Below, piece by piece: positions 22,381 through 32,411 of a stretch of DNA of 64,000 bases. The first letter of the stretch is position 1. Each line of letters begins with the position of its first letter. Under the pieces are notes generated by a model that was not told where the DNA came from, did not search any database, and was given only the letters and a program-made list of their open reading frames with translations. A program made the position numbers and the translations under genes. This DNA is from Marsupella aquatica (lineage: Eukaryota; Marchantiophyta): positions 15,624,001 to 15,688,000 of the forward strand of contig OZ316892.1 in assembly GCA_973895155.1 (NCBI GenBank), in the 5' to 3' direction.

Positions 22381-23161
22381 GTACATGCAACTGTAGCTAC
22401 CTTTGTGAGTTGTATCCTAGTTTCACTCCTCTCGGCCTCTTAAGGATAAAGTCAGATTGCATTGGTGCTAGAGGTTGTTGGGCGGCCAATTTTCTTTTTG
22501 CGAGTGGAAGTTGATGGTACCCGCCTTACATGTGTGGGCGGGCTGGTTCAAACCAAAGGGGAGTACCCCAAGGGGAGGACAATGGGTCCGACAAGTTTGG
22601 AGTTAGCTTACCCGCTTGGACTGGCATCCTACTTGGATTAGTGGGACAGGTTGGAATTTCCTAAGTCTGGAATTATCACAAGAGAAGCCATGTGTCCCAA
22701 ATCCACAATGGGAATGTTAGTCCCCAGGCCTTTGGCTTTATACATCAGACGTTAAAGTCTTGGTACCACTTTATGCCAATAATACCGCACTTTCAGGCTT
22801 AGAACTTGGGCGGTACATCAGACGTTAAAGTACCTGCACTTTACGCCAAGAATACCGTTCCGGACAACATGCGTACCATATAACGATCGTAGAATCCGGA
22901 GCGTACATATAACAACTGTACCACAAAGAAGGTACCTATTTGCTAGCGGCCGCCAAGAAGGTACAGATTCTGCACATGTACAAGGTACATATTTGCCAGC
23001 AGCCGCCAAGAAGGTACATGCAAACTCTGGGGATGTAGTATATTCTCCAAGATTCCGTCCGGCCTTGCCTAAAACATTTCTTCTTCTTCCATCGTGTGGC
23101 TTATAATCCCCTCTGCAAAAATGCCTGACTTGAAGGATGAATAAATAGCCTTCCGACTTCC
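22381..23161. other. Non-coding remnant with short direct repeats
   Basis: Probably the 3' LTR of the chromovirus remnant in part. Two short duplications are visible: TACATCAGACGTTAAAGT at about 22742 and 22815, and a roughly 35-bp stretch around GCCGCCAAGAAGGTACA at about 22932 and 22983. No gene was recognised. Confidence 0.5.
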
Positions 23162-24110
23162 TACTCGGCAAGGGTCTTTGACATGCGGTCGCCCTATCTA
23201 GCGAGCCTCTTTGTGGTGGATTAGGGACTTCCTTGGTCGTTGAGTGTCATTTACTTTTCATCCCAAGTCATTCTCGGCGGGGGTCTCCAAGATTCTGAGA
23301 TGGATTCTCATAGACTTTTATCTAGAATCCTACTCGGCAATGGTCTCTAACATGCGGTCGCGCTATCTGGCGAGCCTCTCTGTGGTGGATTAGGGACTTC
23401 CTTGGTCGCCGAGTGTCATTTACTTCTCATCCCAAGTCATTCTTGGCGGGGGTCTCCGAGATTTTGAGATGGATTCTCATAGACTTTTATCTAGAATCCT
23501 ACTCGGCGAGGGTCTCTGACATGCGGTTGCGCTATCTGGCCAGCCTCTCTGTGGTGGATTAGGGACTTCCTCGGTCGCTGAGTGTCATTTACTTTTCATC
23601 CCAAGTCATTCTCGGCGGGGGTCTCTGAGATTCTAAGATGGATTCTCATAGACTTTTACCTAGAATCCTACTGGGCGAGGGTCTTTGACATGCGGTCGCG
23701 CTATCTGGCAAGCCTCTTTGTGGTGGATTAGGGACTTCCTCGGTCGCTGAGTGTCATTTACTTTTCATCCCAAGTCATTCTTGGTGGGGGTCTTCGAGAT
23801 TCTAAGATGGATTCTCATAGACTTTTACCTAGAATCCTACTCGGCGAGGGTCTCTAACATGCGGTTGCGCTATCTGGCGAGCCTCTCTGTGGTGGATTAG
23901 GGACTTCCTTGGTCGTTGAGTGTCATTTACTTTTCATCCCAAGTCATTCTTGGCGGGGGTCTCCGAGATTCTGAGATGGATTCTCATAGACTTTTACCTA
24001 GAATCCTACTCGGCGAGAGTCTCTGACATTTAGTTTCCACCCTAAATTATTCTCGGTGGGGGTCTCTGAGATGGACTCGGGTCATTTGGGCAACAGTATT
24101 TGTACTCGGC
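23162..24110. repeat. Tandem array with exact 169-bp period
   Basis: The landmark TACTCGGC occurs at 23162, 23331, 23500, 23838 and 24007, and as TACTGGGC at 23669: five full units with an unvarying 169-bp period plus a partial sixth. Each unit contains TCGGCGAGGGTCTC and TCGGCGGGGGTCTC half-sites related to palindrome family B. The array sits upstream of gene copy A. Confidence 0.9.
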
Positions 24111-24240
24111 GAGCCTCTCTAAGATGGTAGATTTGTACGGACACGCGATCCATACAGAATTACATCGTAAAAACATTGAAAAGTACTGTACGATCAGTTT
24201 TTGCATGCACTTTTGGGTTCATCCTTGTATTTTGGCGAGG

Positions 24241-24446
24241 GTCTCTGACATCGAATGTGGGATAGAACCAATTTGGGTCCTTCATTTGAAACGGAATACC
24301 CTTAATTTCATCTCGGAGAGGGTCTCTGAGAGACATAGTGTATGTTGTAGCTAACCCTTTGAAACTGTTAACAGGGTCCACAAGTGGTGTCATCTGGCCA
24401 AAGTACGCCCACGACTCCATCTCGGAGAGGGTCTCCGAGAGGCTGG
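24241..24446. repeat. 206-bp direct repeat, first copy
   Basis: This stretch, beginning GTCTCTGACATCGAATG, recurs at 24642-24846 with few differences; starts are 401 bp apart. Both copies contain TCTCGGAGAGGGTCTC-type family B motifs. Confidence 0.85.
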
Positions 24447-24641
24447 GTCTCATTTGGCGACCTTTCTGACCTAATATGCGATTTGGGAGAACTGCTCTCT
24501 GGCCACTTGGGGCACACGGCTCCATCTCAGAGAGGGTCTCCGAGCGATTGGGTTGCAATCTCGCTTCCCTTTCCACCCAAGATGCGATTGACAATTTTTG
24601 CCGTCTGGCCGTTCGGGCCACACCACTCCATCTCAGAGATG

Positions 24642-24846
24642 GTCTCTGACATCGGATGTGGGATAGAACCAATTTGGGTCCTTCCTTTGAAACGGAATAC
24701 CCTTAATTTCATCTCGAAGAGGGTCTCTGAGAGACACAGTGTATGTTGTAGCTAACCTTTGAAACTGTTAACAGGGTCCACAAGTGGTGTCATCTGGCCA
24801 AAGTACGCCCACGACTCCATCTCAGAGAGGGTCTCCGAGAGGCTGG
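24642..24846. repeat. 206-bp direct repeat, second copy
   Basis: Second copy of 24241-24446. The 195 bp between copies also carries CTCCGAG / CTCAGAG motifs, so the whole 24.1-24.85 kb region is built from this motif family. Confidence 0.85.
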
Positions 24847-24930
24847 CAACCTTTTTGACCCTAGAGGCATACTTTTCTACCGTGAAGTTTGCTAGAGTGT
24901 TGGACTTTTTTCTACTTCTCATATTTTACG

Positions 24931-24950
24931 CTAAACCCTAAACCCTAAAC
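24931..24950. repeat. Short interstitial telomere-like repeat
   Basis: CTAAACCCTAAACCCTAAAC, about two and a half plant-type CCCTAAA units. Too short to imply a chromosome end; it is consistent with a plant genome. Confidence 0.7.
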
Positions 24951-25965
24951 ATAATTGGCCGCCTTTATTAAGTCTCCTCCAACAAACCCTCCTTGATCTT
25001 GTTGACTTGTGCTCTTCCCCCTTCTCTTAACCCCAATTTCCTCTTTTAGTTAAGCCACCCAAATGATAATGCATGTGGGCAACCATTTCCTCTTTGAGTT
25101 GATGCACCGAGATGTTGACACATCTCAGTAGGCCTCGGAATAAAATGACAGCGAGGGTCTCCTACATTTGGACTCATTTGAGTTGTAGGCCGAAGTCCCT
25201 AATTGTACCCTAAATGTACCCTAAACTCTCTCGTACTAATGGTGGTCAGTACTCGCGTTAGCATTGTGTACTTTCTTGTTTGGCCGTTAACATGTACGTA
25301 TTGAAGTATAGTTAGGATCTCCCATATCTATTGCGTACTTTAGTGTTGTGCAGTACGGGCGGTATGTTATTCCTTGAAGTGGATGTCATTCCTTCCTCGT
25401 CACTCTTCCACGGTGTGACACCTTAGGTTTGGCGCTCGTCTTTATCACTAATCCCCGGACCTTCTCACTCTGCCTCACTCTTTTGCGTCCCTTACTCGTT
25501 CGCGCTCTAATCCGCGCTCTTCCTCAATCTTTGCATATTGGTCTGTGCAATCTCTCACTTCTCCGCGCTCACATCCGCGTTGTTCCTACTCTTCTTTAGT
25601 CGTCCCACTCACGGTAAACTCTCCTGTGCAACCCTGTTACCGTGTCTACTAGATTGCGTTGGTGTTTTGAGGCAGTGAGCGTGTGGTAGCTTCTCCGTGA
25701 GCGTTTAGGCAACATTTTTTTGTGAGCATTTGCGACAGTGATTTGCCGTGAACGTTGGTGATTCTCTCAGGTTTTTCTCTTGGCTCCCCCTTTTTCTTGA
25801 TATGTCAAATCCATTTGTAGATGAATCAAATGTGTGAGAGGCTGGACCCCGCGTATCCTTGAAAACTGGCTCTCTCGGCGGGGCTCGCTAAGATATTGTC
25901 AGGTTTATAGGTCGTGCTATTGCCGAGTAATAACTCTTTCATTTCTCATGTAATCTAAGGTCAAA
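24951..25965. other. Upstream region of gene copy A
   Basis: No recognisable coding sequence. It contains isolated family B motifs, for example near 25150 (AGCGAGGGTCTCC) and 25870 (CTCTCGGCGGGGCTCGC). It probably holds the promoter and 5' leader of the gene that starts at 25966, but no convincing TATA box was fixed. Confidence 0.4.
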
Positions 25966-27810
25966 ATGCCAAAGAGGAAAGACTCGACTGGAGCTGGACC
26001 TGCCGACAGCCAAACTTCTCAGCGGAGTAAGAAACCACGATCCAAGCTCGGGGGGTTAACTAAGTGTATATTTTGGGGTACCACGTGCAATCCTAGCCTA
26101 ATATAAATAGACCTATTTTATAAAGAAAATATTCCAAGATGTTTTGGGTTTTTTATGGAAACCACAGATACACAGCCTGGTCCGCAATTGCTTCTGAGTA
26201 TTCGGATCAATTGCAATACCATCTGTGCGTCAAATTCTCTCTTTTGAACACTGGGAAGGACGGATTCAAGAAGGTTGAGCAAGCAATGCACGCTCTCAAC
26301 TCATAAGTACTCTCATTCGTGTCTTTTTGCAAAATGTGATTACCCGTTTGTGTAAACCTTGTGTGCCATCTTGGAGAGCCTCTTTGAAATTGCCGCTATG
26401 AGTACTATTTGTCATTTTCAGGATAAGTGCAACTGTCGTGAAGACGTCCTGGTTTAATGACGCTGATCGGGTTGCAAAGCTATTGAACACTCCATTGGAG
26501 GAGTACAGTTCGCTCATGTCAAAGGAGACAATGGAGGCTTTCATGAAGGCCCAAAATCGAGGACATGGGAAGACTTGGTACTCGAAGAATATGACAAAAG
26601 AAGCCGCTGTGTACATCATGTCTTGGTCAAACATTGAAGCGGGACGAATCAATATCTCCAAGGAGATGGCACAAGACGCAGCTCGTGGGCACCCGTGGAG
26701 TGTGAAGAGAACTGAGGAGGAGACGGAGGCAATGATTATTGTTGCATGCAAGGCCTGGGACAACAAGTTCCCCAAGCTTGCGGCCTGCGTGAATCCAGCC
26801 AATGGAGACCAGTTCATGCCGGTATGTCGGCAGCTGTATCACAAGTTGTCAAAGGACGCCAAGCAGGGTGTGATGAATGTACAGGTTGGCTTGGACAGGG
26901 TCCGCTTGTTTGCTGGGGCTTGGGTAACTACAGAGTGCAGAGTATAGCTATTGAAAGCTCATTTTGGAACGGAGGAGGAGAAGAGTATTTATCACCATCC
27001 ACGTAGCAATGATGATGCTGCAATTAGATCTTGGTTAGCAGTCTGGTCAATGTGGTGTTACATTGACCACGTTGGTTGTGTGATTTTGACCGATTTTGCT
27101 GCAAAGGCCTACCAAAGACAGATGTACCATGAGTTTTCCGGGATAGAGGAGGAATTTGCAGAGCTATACAAAAGGCTTTATCGAGCTTATGTGCAAGAGA
27201 AATCACTGAAACTAGGCGGGGAAATTTGGATTGACGGAAAGGCCACAATCCTGTTAAAAGAATTGTGGAAAAAGTGAACAAAGAGGTGTGTGACAAGATT
27301 TCTAATCAATCAGGAGAACATGAATGCATCCGTATTGAAAGAGCTGCCATGGGCACTCACATCTTGGATGGAGCCGAAAGGGAGCCTTAACATGTATCCA
27401 TGTGATGGCCAAATTCCTAATGGCAGAGTAGTCTGCAATTGGGAACGTCAAAACTGCCCATGGTATATGGAATACCGTGACTGGAATACTTTTATCGATG
27501 ACGCTGAGAAGGAGTGTCCAATGAAGCTGAAGGACCAACAGGAGCCTACAAATTACTACGATATTACCAAGCTACGACAATTGATAGACTCTATGCCCCA
27601 GGCAATAGCGTTGGAGGCCATAATCCCAATGGACCCAACCTATGATGGGAAAAAGGCCCGAAAGGAAGGAGGCGAGAAGAAGGTCAACAAGGAACAATCC
27701 GCCGAGGCCAGTCAGTCAGATTCTATAAGCACTCCAACAAAGACCCCATCAGGTATTACTCAATTCCTTTCGAATCAGGTGGTGGCTTGCATTGGAAAAA
27801 ACCTTGGCTG

Positions 27811-28075
27811 GGTTGGCGAGGCTCGCCGAGATTAAGTGTCCGATCTAGTCCAGATGTCGGCGAGGCTCTCCGAGATTAAGTGTCTGGTCCAGTCCAGATG
27901 TCGGCGAGGCTCTCCGAGATTAAGTGTCTAGTCCAGTCCAGATGTCGGCGAGGCTCTTTGAGATTAAGTGTCTGGTCCAGTCCAGATGTCGGCGAGGCTC
28001 GCCGAGATGAAGTATTAGTTGAGTAATAAGTTGCTTGCATATAATGAACCCGATCTTGGCGAGCCTCGCCGAGAT
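27811..28075. repeat. 44-bp tandem repeats with family B palindrome, in an intron of copy A
   Basis: GTCGGCGAG recurs at 27856, 27900, 27944 and 27988, an exact 44-bp period. Each unit carries TCGGCGAGGCTCTCCGAGA, an imperfect palindrome. Related single copies lie at about 27814 and 28057. The array falls in a predicted intron (acceptor TATGCAG near 28117). Confidence 0.85.
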
Positions 28076-29944
28076 GTAGTTGCCATCATGAAGCTCATCA
28101 ATTTGCATCCTATGCAGGTCATGCAGAGATCCAAATGGAACCTGGTTCTATCAAGAGCAAGGGTGTAGAGCCGGCTACAAGGCCAGCAATTGAGGACGGT
28201 CCAGGGGTTTCATAGGGTCCAAGGCACAAGGATAAACAACCAATAGTTGAGTTGGGTCTAGACGAGGCTCCACTGCAAGAATTTGACTTGCCTCCGCATG
28301 AGGCTCCTGAAGTACAAGATGAATTGGCTGACGAGCAACAAGGTGAGGATGATGTGGGTGAGCGAGAGGAAGAGGAGCAAGAGGAAGAGGACAAAGGACA
28401 ATCCAAAGATGAAGGGCGCTTGTCCGATATCTCTCTTGTGCCTTACCGGCCACCATTACTGTCACGGCAAAAGGAAAAGGCCTTAAAAAGAAAGCAAACT
28501 AGGCGACCCAGAGCTCCCAAAGGGAGCCCAAGCCAAGCACGTGACAAGGAATTTCCTCCTCTTCCTTCCCCCACTGAGTCGCCTCCCCCGCCCGGCACTG
28601 GAGAGGTTCCGCCCACAACCATCCAACCTGACCCCACATTGGAAAATGAGGAGGATGAAGAGGCCCTTGGAGAAGAGGATAATACAGAGCTGGAAGGAGT
28701 AAGGCGTCCTTATGCCAATACCGTGTCTTCCTAGAGCAGACATATGTATTTTAGGTGGTCTCCAAATCTATTTACAACTTTTTTTGATGCGGCTAAAGAA
28801 GGTACCGAACCCCCTGTAGTTAGTAAATTGATCTCATGGTGCAGAAAGCTATTGTGGGAAGGTTTGCGTCAAAATGCCTGGAGAAAAGGGGGGAAGCGAG
28901 TGAAGACTGGTGCAGATTTAATTCTAATACATATGGGAACAGACACGCGAATGGTCGAGGGTAAGTCCACCCCGTTGTGGAATTCATTTCGGGAGGATGA
29001 CTTGAACCGGGTTCAGGAGTTTGCTCGAGATGTCCTTGATTCCGAAGGACTGTTTGCCATCGTGCACAGTGGTTTGCTTCGGCACTCAACTTGCATTTAT
29101 GATGCATTAGTTTACGAGAATACCAACTGGGGGTTGAAAGAAAGCTTCTTTATCTGGAACGACACACCCACCTACGAAGGTAGGACTGGGAAGCGAGTAA
29201 TTCCCATCAATTACCTACTTCTTCATTTATTTTTTATTCCAATGACTTACTATCCTAAACTGAGGAAGTCTGACCTCTAATTGACCTCTAATATCTCAAG
29301 CTAGACCTGTGGGGGTTTCAATCTGCTGTGGAGATATGCCCAAAGGACGATGTGGCACCAATTAGTGCAGAGCTCGATATGAAGAGTAGGAATGGGCTAA
29401 CAAACTATACATCCAAGAAGAATCAGGTTAACGATCCTTTTGCGGGCACATTGTTGCCAGCAACGCTCCAATGTATCATTGAATATACAACACACCTTGG
29501 GGCAACTATCCTCACTTTCAACGCACAGTTTGGGGCAATATTCAAGGCGGGTGAAAATTGCGGGCGGATGGTGTTTGGGACTGAATCCTATCCTCACTTC
29601 AGAACTTGTGCGCAAGACCAACTGGCACAACTGGTTGGAGTGATCTCCCCGGAGGAGGAAGAGGTGGTCCGTTCAAAAGCCAATCCAGAAAAGCACAAGA
29701 AGAAAAAGCCGGCAGTACTCCCAACAACATGTAAGTTTTCTGGCGTTTGATGTTGTTCATTTCATATTTGCTTGCTCGTCGCAATGGTTGACAATAGAGG
29801 GATACAAGTCAGCGGCCTCGCCGATATGTATGCATGTCGGCTGACCTCGCTGACATTCATAGTGTCTGGCCTCCTCTACAAGCGAGGGCAAGTCCTAACT
29901 TGAGATGCATGTTGGCGGACCTCGCCAAGATTCATTCCTCTACA

Positions 29945-30765
29945 TGCAACTCAAGAAGAGTCATCTTGGCGGGCCTCTCCAAGATCCGTCTGAGGAAGAG
30001 TGATCTCGGCTGGCCTCTCCAAGATCCGTCTCAGGAAGAGTTAATCTCGACTAGCCTCTCTGAGATCCGTCTCAGGAATAGTCATCTCGGCTGGCCTCTC
30101 CGAGATCCGTCTCAAGAAGAGTGATCTTGGCTGGCCTATCCAAGATCCGTCTCAGGAAGAGTCAATCTCGGCTGGCCTCTCTGAGATCCGTCTCAGGAAT
30201 AGTCATCTCGGTTGGCCCCTCCGAGATCCGTCTCAGGAAGAGTGATCTTGGCTGGCCTATCCAAGATCCATCTCAGGAAGAGTCAATCTCGGTTGGCCTC
30301 TCTGAGATCCGTCTCAGGAATAGTCATCTCGGCTAGCCTCTCCCAGATCCGTCTCAGGAAGAGTGATCTTGGCTGGCCTCTCCAAGATCCGTCTTAGGAA
30401 GAGTCAATCTCGGCTGGCCTCTTTGAGATCCGTCTCAGGAAGAGTCAATCTTGGCTGGCCTCTTTGAGATCCGTCTCAGGAACAGTCATCTCGGCTGGCC
30501 TCTCCAAGATCCGTCTCAGGATGAGTCAATCTCGGCTAGCCTCTTTGAGATCCGTCTCAAGAACAGTCATCTCGGCTAGCCTCTCTGAGATCCATCTCAG
30601 GAAGTCATCTCGGCTGGCGTCTCCAAGATCTGTCTCAGGAATAGTCAATCTCGGCTGGCCTCTCTGAGATCCGTCTCAGGAATAGTCATCTTGGCTGGCC
30701 TCTCCGAGATCTGTCTTAGGAAGAGTGATCTCGGCTGGCCTCTCTGAGATCCGTCGATCCATGTC
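29945..30765. repeat. 40-bp hairpin tandem array
   Basis: About 20 units with period 40-41 bp; GATCCGTCT landmarks fall at 29983, 30023, 30064, 30104, 30144, 30185, 30225 and onward. Each unit contains ATCTCGG ... CCGAGAT, an inverted repeat able to form a short hairpin, then CCGTCTCAGGAAGAGT. The array lies in the large intron (donor GTAAGT near 29731) between the methyltransferase-like and last exons of copy A. Confidence 0.9.
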
Positions 30766-31224
30766 GACTACCTTCCCCGACAGATGCCTTCTTGTTTACG
30801 TCTATTTTGGCGCAATACATTATTTGATTGGATTTAAGTATAACTTAGTAGCAGTTCCCGACAGGACTACCGAGTCAGCTACAGCGGAATGGGACAGCCA
30901 GGACAGACGGCTTGTCAAGCTCGCGTGGGAGGAAGCTTCGGCATATTTCTCGCCGGAGAAGTTAACCCTTCCGTGCTACCCTATTGATACCTATCATGAA
31001 GAAATAGTGCCTCGCTGTGTAAAAGAGAGAAAAAGGAAAACTCTCAAATTTGTTGATGATAGGGCAAAAGAAGCTCAATCAGATGAGAGTAGCTCGGTAG
31101 GAAGTGACAATCTCCAAACTCACCATGTAAGTATAAGATTATCAAGCTCCAGTTCCGAAGAGTAATGTTTGAATGAATTTACCTTCATTGCAGCTCAGGA
31201 GAGACCTGAGAAACCAGTGAATGA

Positions 31225-31971
31225 GGGCTGACTCCCCGAGCAGGAGTGAAAGAGGTGGGGCTTGCAAACAAAGGAGTGCCCGCACAACAACAACCATCCA
31301 AATTTTTGGCGATAGTGAAGAAGGCATTGGACCCCAAGGCGGACCAAAAAGAGGTCATAGTGACAATCGAGGATGTGCACTTGACGAGGGCACATTTAAA
31401 ATGCTTTCGGCCAAAAAAATGGATCACTTGCGACGTCATCAATGCTTACATTGCTTTACTGGAACAAAGAGCACAAACCCTTCATAAACCCAAGGCCATG
31501 TTATTGCCAACACATTTTTACCAAGTGATGACAACTCCGGAATATAACTTCAACGCAGCGTTGGCATATTGGCGGGGCATTCAAATGTGGGAGCACGAGT
31601 ACGTTTTAATCCCCGTCTACCGGCCAAAATACTGGGTACTAGTTGTGGTTGATACTGCCTTGCGGCAACTGCATTTACTTGATCCGCTTGTGCCCAAAGC
31701 ACAGGATGGCACAGAAGTGTTCAAAGTAGCTCAGTTTCTTTCGGACCTCTCCATCTTGCGGGGTCGTACCTTGTTATGTCCATTAGAATGGCCACGCATT
31801 TACCGAGATAACATTCCAGGTCAAGGGGATGATTACAATTGTGGTGGATATATCATTATCTACATGGAGCATATTTTTGGAGGCGGCGTACTGAACTTTG
31901 ACCCTGCACTTATAGACATCATGCGGCAAAAGATTGTTGTGGACCTTGTCTGCCAGACAATTACCCTATAG
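31225..31971 (+). pseudogene. Ulp1-type (C48) cysteine protease-like ORF
   Basis: The frame is open from 31225 with no upstream ATG in frame, so the start or upstream exon is lost or unrecognised. A pre-protease region runs to about residue 130. The protease core follows: VLIPVYRPKYWVLVVVD, LHLLDPL and PGQGDDYNCGGYIIIYMEH. This matches the Ulp1 pattern of His, Asp, Gln and Cys, except that the catalytic His-Trp is Tyr-Trp (codon TAC; CAC would be His). The cysteine, the Asp and the Gln are present. Ulp1-like genes captured by MULEs (Kaonashi-type) are known in plants, which fits the setting directly downstream of copy A. With the His lost, this copy should be inactive. Confidence 0.8.
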
Positions 31972-32356
31972 AGAGGATGGGAGATGGAGACGCAGCCTAG
32001 TGGAATTTAGTTCAGAAAATTGAGATAGACAACATCGTTGTAAAGTTCGGTACAAAGCTTAATAAAAAGTCAGCGAGGGTCCAAACATTCTTAATGTGGC
32101 TCCTATTTGATATGCTATGTTGTACACGTTGCTGGGTATGTTTTCATCTTGGCAAGCTCAGCCGAGATGGAACAACACTCCAAGGATATCTCAGAGAGGG
32201 CGCCAAGATGGTTAGAAAGGGCACCAAGATGGTCAGAGAGGCAGCCGACATTACTAATTGTCCGAACCAAAACAATGTCGGAGTGGACGCCGACATAGGG
32301 TTTGATTGTGGGTGTGAATTAAGTCCATGTCGGCGGCGTCGCTGAGTTTCGGGCAC

Positions 32357-32411
32357 AGACTGATATTAGTGACTGATGAAAGTCACTGATAACTGATGAA
32401 GTTGTGTACCT
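32357..32411. other. Right terminus of the family-B MULE-like region
   Basis: The sequence ACTGATGAAAGTCACTGATA continuing to GTGTACCTCC matches the right end of the 386-bp insertion (4391-4453). Its reverse complement, GGAGGTACACAAC, resembles that insertion's left end GGGGTACACATC. Family B palindromes stop here and the second gypsy family begins. The left terminus of this large element was not located. Confidence 0.6.

Larger units (their letters stand above)
25966..31163 (+). pseudogene. ParB/methyltransferase-like gene, copy A
   Basis: ATG 25966 opens a basic N-terminus (MPKRKDSTG ... KKPR). After a decayed stretch, about 26139-26310 encodes VFYGNHRYTAW ... AMHALNS, matching VFDGNHRLYSW in copy D. 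An intron (about 26314-26421, AG before GATAAGTG) precedes a helical middle (26422-27770) with TWYSKNMTKEAAVYIM. A family B-rich intron (about 27775-28117) and an acidic, basic and Pro-rich linker (28118-28730) follow. Then comes a methyltransferase-like half: GADLILIHMGTD and LFAIVHSG (28900-29080), then GRMVFGTESYPHF (about 29565). A 1-kb intron of 40-bp hairpin repeats precedes the last exon (about 30840-31163). In-frame stops TAG 26945, TGA near 27275 and TAG 28732 keep the frame. The DPPY catalytic motif expected in N6/N4 DNA methylases reads IHMG here, so activity is doubtful even before decay. ParB and methyltransferase links are by motif, not by search. Confidence 0.55.

Noticed and set aside
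24931-24950. Telomere or chromosome end
   Set aside because: Only about two and a half units of CCCTAAA, flanked on both sides by long transposon-derived sequence.
29430-29460. DPFAGT in copy A as a canonical methyltransferase motif I
   Set aside because: Alignment with copy D places it opposite GFAGST, upstream of the real motif-I-like block (NPGDVVFYW), so the match is probably coincidental.
29945-30765. CRISPR-like regular repeat array
   Set aside because: The units are contiguous with no unique spacers, they lie within an intron of a plant transposon gene, and there are no cas genes.
31225-31971. Host SUMO protease gene
   Set aside because: No upstream ATG, catalytic His replaced, and position inside a transposon-derived region.
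32357-32411. Left end of the second gypsy LTR
   Set aside because: It matches the terminus of the 386-bp MULE-like insertion rather than any LTR, so it is assigned to the MULE-like element.
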